From: Xylaria sp. FL1777
Taxonomy: Eukaryota; Ascomycota; Sordariomycetes; Xylariales; Xylariaceae
Length of the DNA: 64,000 nt
NCBI GenBank assembly: GCA_022578965.1
Contig: MU400525.1
Location: forward strand, 372,001-436,000
Reading direction: 5' to 3'
Part shown: piece after piece, positions 26,101 to 37,042 of the stretch
How the letters are laid out: the number at the start of each line of letters is the position of its first letter
Numbering within the stretch: position 1 is the stretch's first letter
Program-made: the position numbers and the translations under genes
Notes under the pieces: generated by a model
Told to the model about the DNA's origin: nothing
What the model saw: the letters and a program-made list of their open reading frames with translations, nothing else
Database searches by the model: none

Positions 26101-29100
26101 AAAAGGACGGGGTCAAAAGCCTTGCATTCCGAGGGGCGCAATATGACAGTCACATTCGGAAAAATGACGCTGCAGCTGTACTCGACAACCAATCTCTCAT
26201 AGGTACTCTGAGTAGTTTAGGCCTCTCTGGCTTGTCGTACGCTTTGTTGCAGAATCAACAAAGCCTTGATAGCTCCTCCAGTGCTGTTGATAGCACATTC
26301 GATACGGCGAGAAAACTAGAAACCTGGAACTTGCCAACACTCGGCTCTTTGAGCAATCCTTCTGTCGCTATATATAAAGCCTACCAGGCCTGGAATCAAG
26401 CTGCTGAATTAGGTATGGTGAAGCGTGTGGTTTGGAGTGGATTCAGCAACATTATACAGAAGGTACTTAGAAACGATATCGGTGCGTCTTCGCTTCGGAA
26501 CCATCTAAGAGGCCTGGCCATTCTGACGGAACTTAATGATGCGATCGACGTTGTAAACACCACTGAGCTAGAACAGCTCCTTGAGACATTCAGCAGTCGC
26601 ACCCATTGGATGAAGAGTGGACAGTACGTTACTTCGCACCGAAAAAACCTCTATCTAGCTAACCATGAGTAGATACGACGAAGTGGGCCAGATACTATCT
26701 TGCAGGGAAACCACCATGAACTTACTTTCGCAGTTCTCCAATCGCAGTGAAGTCACCAAGGTGAACCCGCCCGAGGCGCGCCTGATTCAAGTCAAGTCGA
26801 TGCTGCTGTCTTCCAATATCCACAGGTACCATCAAGCCTTTCAGGAGTCGCTCAATATTGCGACGACCCTTACACACCTCGTGCAGCCAAGCGCAGACCT
26901 CGGGCTCAATATTGATTCTGCCGCTCGAATCGAGGTAGCCAATTCTCTTTGGGATCATGGAGAAATGATGTCTTCAATCCGGATGCTTCAGCACATCGAC
27001 GAAGACACTGATTTCAAAAGGCAATCCATAGCCGTCAGCCGGCCGGATCTTCTTGCTAAGACCGCACACCAAATATCTGTCGCAAGGCTTGAAAAACCAG
27101 ACAGCATTCAGAAAAACTACCTTCAACCTGCGCTCAAAGAGTTGAAAGGAAAGGCGGATGGTGAAGAGGCCGGTAAGGTCTACCATCAATTTGCTATGTT
27201 TTGTGACGAACAGTTGCAGAATCCCGACAGTCTCGAGGATCTGGCTCGTTTGAAACACCTCAAGCAAGGCAAAAGTGATGAAGTAACGCAGCTCATGGAG
27301 CTTGTTTCCAACGCAAAAGATACACAAAGCAGGACGAGGTTCACGTCTCATCTTAACAGGGCCAAACAGTGGCTCGGACTAGACGAGCAGGAGTTGCGTC
27401 GAGTCGAACAAAGTCGAGGTGAATTTGTGCGGCTTAGCTTAGAAAACTACCTCCTCTCACTCATTGCCTCAGATGAGTACAATAATGATGCCCTTCGATT
27501 TACTGCGCTCTGGCTTGAGCGGGCATCTGAAGACTACGCGAATGAAGCCGTGAGAAAGTACATTGACAAAGTCCCAACCCGGAAATTTGCGCCTCTCATG
27601 AATCAACTAACCTCTCGACTCCTGGATCAGAGTAGCTCTTTTCAAAAGCTCCTCATCGAACTAGTCTACCGTATTTGTGTTGATCACCCGTATCATGGAA
27701 TGTATCAGATATGGTCGGGGACAAGGTCTAAACACAAGAAAGAAGACGAAGCTGCCCAACTCCGGAAGCAAGCTACTGAAATAGTTGGCAAAAAACTAGC
27801 TCACACGGAAGCAGCAGCAAACACATGGACAGCCATCTATTATACTAGCAGAGCTTATCATACACTGGCCCTTGAGGGCACTTACAAAGGAGGACAAAAG
27901 ATTCCGATTAGAGAGTCAGCTGCTGGAACGACTCTCGCAAGTTCCCTCGCCAAATACCGCATTCCACCTCCTACGATGCAGATTGAACTCTCAGCTACCC
28001 GAGACTACTCCGATGTTCCATTAGTTACTAAACTCGAACCTACCATGACTATCGCGAGTGGTGTGAGTGCCCCCAAAATCATTACGATCATAGGAAGCAA
28101 TGGAGAGCGTTTCAAACAGCTCGTAAAAGGTGGCAACGATGACCTTCGTCAAGATGCCATCATGGAACAAGTTTTCGCTGCAGTTTCATCCGTTCTAAAA
28201 TTGCATCGTTCCACTCGTCAACGCAATCTAGGCATTAGAACTTACAAAGTTCTACCCCTAACCTCCGTATCTGGGTTGATCGAGTTTGTCCCAAATACTA
28301 TACCTCTTCACGATTACCTTATGCCGGCTCATGAGCGATACCATCCCCGGGACTATAAAGGCTCGCAGTGTCGTAAAGATATTTCGAATGTTCAAACAAA
28401 GTCGTCCGAGGTACGTCTTGCGACTTACAAGAAAGTCACCGATCGTTTCCAACCCGTGATGCGTTACTTTTTTATGCAATATTTCGCCGATCCAGATGAC
28501 TGGTTTGCCAAGCGAACAGCCTACACTCGTACCACTGCAGCCATATCTATGCTAGGCCACGTCCTCGGCTTGGGTGATCGTCACGGGCACAATATTCTTC
28601 TTGACTCTAAGAATGGTGAAGTGGTGCATATCGATCTAGGCGTGGCATTTGAGTCCGGTCGGGTGCTACCCGTTCCTGAACTTGTGCCGTTTCGATTGAC
28701 AAGAGATATTGTGGACGGCATGGGTATCACCAAGACTGAGGGAGTTTTTCGACGGTGTTGTGAATTCACTCTGGACGCTTTGCGTGAGGAGACGTACTCG
28801 ATCATGACTATCCTCGATGTGCTTCGCTACGATCCTCTCTACTCGTGGTCAATTAGTCCAGTGCGTGTGGCTAAGCTACAAGACCCACGACGCGATGAAG
28901 CAGGCGACGACGCTGAGACCGAGGTCGACTCGAAGAAGAAAAACGCGGCTGCTAAAAACGGGATCGTGAATGAACCGAGCGAAGCCGATCGTGCTCTCGA
29001 GGTCGTGCGCAAAAAACTCAGTAAGACACTTAGTGTTACGGCCACGGTCAACGACCTCATCAATCAAGCAACAGATGAGAGGAACTTGGCCGTTCTATAT

Positions 29101-29201
29101 TCAGGTAAGCTACACTTCTTGGTTTCATCATATGATGATATCTTTTAAGTAGATGACACCACTTGCTAACAACTTCCTCAGGTTGGGCGGCATATGCTTG
29201 A
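20114..29201 (+). CDS. TEL1: Serine/threonine kinase Tel1 (ATM orthologue), PIKK family; 5' end incomplete
   Basis: Tel1/ATM senses DNA double-strand breaks through the MRX/MRN complex and helps maintain telomeres. Seven exons can be joined: 20114-20161, 20224-20266, 20314-21720, 21770-22110, 22159-26623, 26673-29104 and 29182-29201, giving about 2917 residues plus a missing start. The two small exons read a TAN-like stretch, GLDDLIHIFKH. The body is helical (HEAT and FAT regions). The kinase domain shows KGGNDDLRQDA near 28130, the catalytic loop GDRHGHN near 28574 and the Mg-binding DLG near 28634. The FATC end (YSGWAAYA) is completed only by the last 20-nt exon, which settles the 3' joint. 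First exon: the TGA at 20107 closes the frame upstream and no ATG lies between, so another 5' exon must exist and was not found. The presence of TAN, kinase and FATC favours Tel1 over Mec1. Confidence 0.92.
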
Positions 29202-29782
29202 GGCTTATAGATGTCGTGATACCCCTGTATCTATATGTTTGTCAATAATATTCAAGAGATGTACTTCGTCTAACTTGAGCTGTATACTTAGAGGGCATGC
29301 AAGGAAAAGGTAACTTGGTGACGATAATAGAACTATTAATTTTCATGATATTATCCATGTTCTCCTTCAATATTTATCCTTAGGCCAAACATGCTAGGCT
29401 TGATTTCAATTGTCACGGGGCGAAACCAGCCGCATAAGACTAGGCCCTAGGCTGACAGTTAAGACCACAGCGGGTAATGGGAACGGGGCACCGTAGCGCT
29501 CCCTTTGCTCATGCATCGCCTATCCCATGATATCATTATCGTCGTGGATTATAGGCGTTTTTCCGAATCCGCACAGACAATACGCAAAATATACCAGGAG
29601 CTCGCTTCCAGGGGCAAGGCCTACCAACGGCGGGAAAAGTCCAAATCCGAGTCTGTCTCCCTGTCAAACTGTATCATCAAACAGCCGCCGTAGATTGATT
29701 AATGTGTAGAAACCCACCTCCCTACCCTATAAGGTTTTATTTTATTTTTCCCAGCCCGCTTCACTGTTCCCAAACAACGCCG
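29202..29782. other. Intergenic between convergent Tel1 and Vma22-like genes
   Basis: About 580 bases of 3' flanking DNA. Short open frames near 29505-29709 show no family features. Nothing else is recognised. Confidence 0.5.
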
Positions 29783-30649
29783 CTAAGATAACCTACTCGT
29801 CGCCGCGGCGGCAGCGGTCTCGGCTTTGGCACGCCTCTTGCGCGCCCGGCGCACCTCGATCTCCACGGCCGCCATCTCGGCGTCGAGGGAAGCGAGGCGC
29901 GGGATCACGTGCTCGACGGCGCGTATGCTCTGCGTCTGTGCCTGGCGCAGGGGCATCGGGGCGAGGAGGCCGAACCAGCGGAGCGGATCCTTCGGTTTCT
30001 GCGGTGTAGCTGTGGCTGGCCCTGGCCCTGGCCCTGACCCTTTCTCCGCTATTGGGGGAGGGCGGGAGCTATCCGCGCGCTCGCCCGTGGCGTTTCCGGC
30101 GGTGTCCCTACTAGGCTGGGCGGCTGTGGCCGGTGGCGTTGGAGCACTGCGGCCTTCTTTGTTTGTTGATTTGTTTGTTGATTTCATGGTGCTCTGTTCT
30201 GTGGGTTCAGCCTCGGCTCCGGCTTCAGGGCCAGAATCAGGATTAGGAGGATTGAGATTGGGATCGGGAGCCTCGACGTTGGCTTCCGAATCCCCTGCCT
30301 TCGTGGCGGCGGCGGCACGGACGGCGGCCGGGCTTGTAATGGTGAAGCTCGTGACTGGGCTCCCGAAGACGACTGGATTTCTCCTGTCTTGACTCGAGCT
30401 TGGGTCCTGGCCCTTGTCCTGGGCCGTCTCCTGGCTGTTGTAGCTGATGGCTAGCCGTCTGGACGCTTGCATACGGTCATCGTAGTAGTCCTGGCCGAAC
30501 CTCATGCCCCGCTCAGCGGCGAAGTTGGCGCGCGCAAGGTCCTGGTACATGCCCGTTTGCAGGGCCGTGAGCTCTTCTCTCAGGCATGTGTACTCGTGCA
30601 GCAGGTGGAGATACCGCTCCAGTAAGCTGTCGATATGATCCTCATCCAT
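29783..30649 (-). CDS. V-ATPase assembly factor Vma22-like (CCDC115 family)
   Basis: Vma22 acts in the ER with Vma12 and Vma21 to assemble the V0 sector of the vacuolar H+-ATPase. This intronless frame starts at the ATG at 30649 and gives 288 residues. The N-terminus (residues 1-60) is a helical segment, DSLLERYLHLLHEY followed by LREELTALQTG, then FGQDYYDDRMQASRR near 80-95. The C-terminal block is DPLRWFGLLAPMPLRQAQ near residue 223, followed by a helix rich in Arg, Lys and Ala. These two blocks at the two ends are the family signature. The Met at 30751 upstream is in frame but would add 34 residues unlike the family, so I put it in the 5' leader. The middle 100-220 is Ala/Pro/Glu/Gly-rich and apparently disordered, making the protein about 100 residues longer than the roughly 180 of the yeast and human proteins. 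Confidence 0.8.
   Translation of the reverse strand: MDEDHIDSLLERYLHLLHEYTCLREELTALQTGMYQDLARANFAAERGMRFGQDYYDDRMQASRRLAISYNSQETAQDKGQDPSSSQDRRNPVVFGSPVTSFTITSPAAVRAAAATKAGDSEANVEAPDPNLNPPNPDSGPEAGAEAEPTEQSTMKSTNKSTNKEGRSAPTPPATAAQPSRDTAGNATGERADSSRPPPIAEKGSGPGPGPATATPQKPKDPLRWFGLLAPMPLRQAQTQSIRAVEHVIPRLASLDAEMAAVEIEVRRARKRRAKAETAAAAATSRLS
30013..30041 (-). repeat. GGCCCT-type hexamer repeat inside Vma22-like CDS
   Basis: Tandem CCCTGG/GGCCCT units code for alternating Gly-Pro (GPGPGP) in the disordered middle of the protein, which suggests repeat-driven growth of this linker. Confidence 0.6.
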
Positions 30650-33600
30650 ATGTACAGTAAGTAGTATCCAGGGAGTCTTAAGTTTTCTACTTGGTGTTTC
30701 ATAGAACGAGCGTGTCTTGTTATTAGGTAGGTAGATAGAATGATGCTTCACACTTCAACCCATATACCGACTGTAGTGTATGTAGCCTTAGGTACTTGAC
30801 TGTGGTTGGCAGACGCCACAGCTGTGCCTGTGGCTTTGACCAGCTGTCAGAGATCAAAATGTCGATACCTTAAGTATAGAGAGGTATACTATTTACATTT
30901 TTACATAAAACCAGCCGCAGATATCTTTTTTTGCTTTTTTGCATACATATAGTTGGCTGCACTGCACACCAACGTACTACGTAACAGAGCAGTCGGGAGA
31001 TCAATATCGATGTCCGGGATAACCTATCAATCAATCTGCCCGTCTCGGGGGAGCCAGTCAGCCATCCAGCCGCGGTCTCACCTGGGAAACCGGTGAGCCA
31101 GCCCACCTGAGATGTTCTCCTGCACTCATTGGCCTGATAAGCGGATGCGATGCCATGCGATGCGACTCCGCGCGCATGCGTCTACAGTCCATCAATCTAC
31201 CGTACAGTACGCATACATGTAGGCCGCCAGCATTGCTCTTCATCAGCAACCTGGCGCCGCGCGGTGCTGCAACGGCAAATGGTACGTACCTAAGAATAGA
31301 AAAGGACCTCAGGTGTGACCTTATCTTGTGGAGCAAGGCTCGTCAGTTGCGCCAACCTCTTGACAACACACATGCACAACGCCGCCTCGCATACCGGTCT
31401 GCCTTGCATGTTGTTGCCATCCACCTTGCAACGTCGTACTGGATGATAGCGACCACGCACGCACACGATGGCTCAACCGCACAGCTGAGACTGGGCCACA
31501 CGGTGGGTGAGGTGGGCGAGGTGCACGAGGTGGGCGCGCGTCTTCCACGACGTCACACCCAATCAACAACACAAGTCTCGTACAACATGACCTCATACCC
31601 GACTGTACGTAGGTATCCTTCCACTTCTTGTGCGTCCGTTGGCACCCAGCCCGGCCATGACAACGCGACACAGTGGAGGGGAAACACGGCATTCAAGAGC
31701 GTTAGCGTAGCAGAAACATCACGCTCAAGCCCTACGATGACAACTGACATGGAAACACTGGTGACCACGCACTCTGCAGGTCTCAGCAGCCCGATGCATA
31801 TCAGCCCACCCCAACACTATTCACGGGTTGTTTGGGCCATAGAAATCAATGATATCGCGAGTCATCTCCCAGCTTGGTCGTTTGTTTAGTCTTCACCTGT
31901 GCTACACGCAGCCGCATCCACACTATTCTAGAAGTCAGATGGAACATACGACCTCCACAGAAGAAGGTCCCCGGCGTCGTTCTAATCAAGGTAGTTCGCA
32001 GTCCGATTTTCCCACAAGGGAAATTGGTGAAGCTGGCCACGAGGCGGACCTGATAGTCGGGTGCCAGGATTTGGAGCTATGATCTCATCGCCAGCAAATT
32101 TCCGACCCTTGCCTTGCGACCAAGGAACTGAAATGACTCTTTCCCCCCTTCTTCTCCCTACGCATATTCCTTTGTCTGATCTTGCTAGCTACACTAGATG
32201 GCCGCGGAGATGTTGTCCTAAAATGAAGTTCCCACATTCCCACGTGTTACACCATGCCATTAGAGCACTGGTAGAGTTTGTGTAACGACGGAACAAGACT
32301 AGTAGTATGTAACACTACACTATGCGTATGCGCATACGGTCGAACCATGCCCAGACGTCTACTTATACTCGTGTCTTCCAACCGTACATGTAGATCTATC
32401 CACATACTTACTGTACTAATAGATCAATAGGGCCATATTTACACTATGTTTCGCACAGCTAGCTAACTTCAACAGGGGCTGAGTGAGTAGGGATGCTCGG
32501 CAGATACAGTCGAGTTCTGTATCATAGTAGGTATATTATCTGCTTGGCCCATAGGCAAAGCACGGCTTGCCCGATTAACAAAAAATGAAAAAAAATGACA
32601 CGAAGCCGCCCTGTTGACTTGAGGTACACTAGGCAAGTGGGCTTATCTGCTTTACTTACAGGAGAATTGTTAATCTTAAAAGAGATAGGGTCTTCGAGTG
32701 AAGAAAGGTGTAATTTAACGGTGTATACTACATGCCTATACTAGGTAGACTAAGGTTAGGGTTCCGGTAGGTGAGTACTGTACTGTACATTTCACACATT
32801 CGTCCCCCTTTGATGATAAGTGCAGTGTGTGTAGTGTGGACGGGGGGAGTCGAGATGGATTGAATCAGGAGTCGACTAGCTGTATCACCAATTGATTGAC
32901 ACCTAATCGGTCTCCTGTTCCTACTGAGGAACCCCTTCGACATGACAATGGCATATGATGTCCATTGTCTAGGTATTCTGACGAATAGAAGAATACTCGG
33001 TTCTAATTGCATATAAATGTCGATACCTTATGAGCACTGGTGGGGTCCACTCTAGGGAGGTACCTACCTATCTAGGTACCTACAGCTCCAAGCTCCCTGC
33101 TCATGCCCCATGCCCCACACTCCACGCACCGCCCTGCACACACACACGCGAGCCCATTTCAACTGTGAGAGCTGAAAGAGGTAAGTCTCCACTCCTGGTC
33201 TCCCCCAAAATATACCTAACCTTAAGGTAGCGATCCTAGTAGCAGTCCGATATACTTGTTGTTACAGGTGGGCGATGTGCCCAATCCACACGGCTCCGGG
33301 TACTAAGGTAGTGTAGCAGCATTGCTACTGTAGCCAACCAAAGGTTCTTGAGGTGGAGAGCAGAGAGGAGAGCAGACAGCCCTGAAGACAGCCCCGGGCG
33401 AGCGAGAAGCTCCTCTCCACCCAATTCCTTCATTGCATGCCATCCACCTGAGCAGCACGCACTCCCAGCGCTCCAGCAGCCCAATCCACCACTCGGCACC
33501 AAGCAATCCACCATCCTACATAGTACACTACATACATACACTATATAGTACATATAGTAGGTACATACGCTACATACGCTACATACAACGGGTCGACGAA

Positions 33601-34335
33601 CCAGCCAGCCAGCCAACCAACCAACCAAGTGAACTCACCAACCAACTAAACCAACCCGACGCCGACCAACCAACCGATTGTGATTGTCCGCCATCCTCTT
33701 TCGCCTTCCCCGTCTCGTTTCGACCCTGTCATTCCCATCTCTCATTCCCAATCCCATTCCTATTCCCATTCGTACCGACCCCCAAGAAAACGCAGGACTT
33801 CACGTCTGGTACAATTCTCTCTTGTGAGTCCCCCCGTCACCGTCTTAACCCTTCCCCTCTCGAGTCCGACCTGCTCCCGATCAATTGCTCTCCGTCCTGC
33901 CCGACCACCCCCGACTTGCGCTCTCTGTGCACCGCCCAAGAAGCCATTACCTAACCTGGCGCCATTGAGACAGTACCGTACTCGTCAACGCCCTCAACCG
34001 CCGACGCCCCTCCGTCTCGCTCTCTTTCGTCCACTGCCTTCTCTGGCCGCCCTATCTGGCCCCCCGTCATCCACCCGACCGCCCACCCGACCGCCTGGCA
34101 AGCCCAGCCAAGCACTCCAGCACAGCCAGCACAGCCAACCAGCCAGCTCACACACCTTCTCACCTACCCAAGTCAGTAATAAATAAACCGTAGCCAGCGG
34201 CCGATACCCGCCCAACGTCTTACGTCCGCGCGCTTGCGATAAGCCATCCCCTATTAGCCCTCGACTTTTGTCAACCACTATATCCGTCATCTCGCTTCTT
34301 GCTTCCCCTTCCAAGGAGCAACCTATTCCGCCAAA
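30650..34335. other. Intergenic, about 3.7 kb, including the Cdc42 leader
   Basis: This holds the Vma22-like promoter and, at its right end, the promoter and long leader of Cdc42. A 244-codon open frame at 31155-31889 overlaps open frames on the other strand and has no domain, so I do not call it. From about 33400 to 34335 the + strand becomes C/T-rich with repeats (TACATACGC units near 33561-33585; CCAG/CCAA units at 33601-33628), a composition common in fungal 5' leaders. No transposon or RNA gene is recognised. Confidence 0.45.
33561..33628 (+). repeat. TACATACGC units followed by (CCAG)3(CCAA)3
   Basis: A nonamer TACATACGC is repeated at 33562-33585, and then tetranucleotide CCAG and CCAA units run at 33601-33628. 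More CCAGC/CCAAC words recur at 34100-34150. All sit in the presumed long Cdc42 5' leader. Confidence 0.7.
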
Positions 34336-35385
<1,050 letters not shown>

Positions 35386-37042
35386 GTAGCCTACTTGGGA
35401 TACGATTGAACGAACGTGCTTTGTATTTAGCAAAGACATCTTACTGACAAGTGTGACGGAGATTTACTGCCGCTATCGGCATTTCTACGTGATTTTGCTG
35501 CCTAGCAGCGATTCATAGGGCACCCGCGCTGGCAGCATCATGAGCGGTCAAGGCTCGCGGCAATTGTGCCATTATATGCCTTGGGAATACAGAGGAGTTA
35601 CTGTTGGGCTTTTAGATCTACCTCGTATATCGGGGCACCAACATCCTGAGCATGGCCTGCCAATTCTGAAGGACGGATACAGATGCATAATACAGGGGGA
35701 CGGCACACGGATGCCGCGTTTCGTACAAAAGCCTGGCAACTCAAGCCCCTAGTGGAAATGTCGCCGGGCTGTTCTCCGCTATTCTGTTTCCTCTTTCTCT
35801 GACACATTCGACAGCACACGGCTTGGAGGGGCATCCATACATCAGGCAGGGTTTCGATAGGGTTGTTTGGCGATTGGAGTGCATCTGAATTCAATTGATT
35901 TCTCTTCCGGAGATACTACGCGTACTATTGGCTGTTTCTCGCGAATTATCATTTTTCTCGAGTTACATGACATACTTGATACCCTTGTATACCGTTACCC
36001 TGAAGGCCATATTCATATGGAAATCGACATTGAAGACTCTTCGTAACGTCTCCCGCGGATGCAGTGATCAGCTCCGCGTGATACTCGCTCTACAATGATT
36101 ACAATGTGCATTACAATTGAAAGTGACAAAACACTCGAGCATACCGAGATAACTCCAGCAAGTACCAGTAGTGGTAGGCATGTTCTTCCACTATCAACAT
36201 GCAGCAGCAGCCCCTCTTCCTCTTTTATTCGAGCGACTTGGCTAACGCCACCACCGAGGCACACACCCCTGTCACACTGTCAGCCAAGTTCACGGAATGG
36301 CCCCCAAACATCAACTTCTGTCTGATTGGAAGTAATTGATCTAAATTTCTTTCATTAGTACCTTCAACTTAGTCGATTCCTAGAGGTATCGCTATCACGG
36401 TCCTCGCCATGGCCGTCGAATACTACAGAAATTTCAAAGAGGTCGATGGATCATGGCCCGGAAGTCCATTCATCTCGGCGCCGGCCCTTTCTTTTCTCTC
36501 TCATTTCTCATAGGTCGGTCTCTGCATCTACCTCTATACTCCCCTAACTAGTACCTTATGCGTAGGTAATAACGTCAGATAGTTAGGTAAGAGGTCTTTT
36601 GATAGGCAGGATAAGTCGGGATTTGGTATCTCCTGCTTCTTTCGTGACGCGAGTGTCGCTAGCGCCGCCTGTGAAGCCGCCAATCGCATACTCCCGAGAT
36701 AGCAATCTTGAACTCTGGGGGGGCCAAGACCGGTCGGCGCATTTACCGACCTGTTTTGCGGTAATGTAGGTAGGTAGCAACCGGTTCTGAATCGAACCGC
36801 TTCTTATCATTGAAGACAGGCTCTTATATCGCTTACTAGCATTTTAACTATGAAGTTGGGTTTATTCGCCTACTTAAGTGAATAATACCTGCCTACAGGT
36901 ACCTGGGCAGCTCTTGTGTATCACTGTTACTTTCGGGAGGGGGCGTAGGTTTGTCATTATCAAATCCGAGGACCGGATCCCTGCCGTTGAACCGCCATCT
37001 CAGAAACCTATAGACGGGAGGAAAGCCAAAATTGTCGCCAAC
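35386..37042. other. Intergenic, about 1.7 kb, between Cdc42 and ureohydrolase
   Basis: 3' flank of Cdc42 and promoter of the ureohydrolase. Open frames up to about 98 codons exist on both strands (35598-35894, 36013-36264) but overlap each other and lack domains. A GTAGGTAGG repeat lies at 36767-36777. No gene is supported. Confidence 0.5.

Noticed and set aside
31155..31889. 244-codon open frame on the + strand
   Set aside because: It overlaps several open frames on the other strand, has no domain, signal or repeat typical of proteins, and shows no codon pattern or splice signals like the neighbours.
33433..34186. Two long + frames rich in Pro, Ser and Thr before Cdc42
   Set aside because: They follow from the C/T-rich leader composition and overlap each other in different frames.
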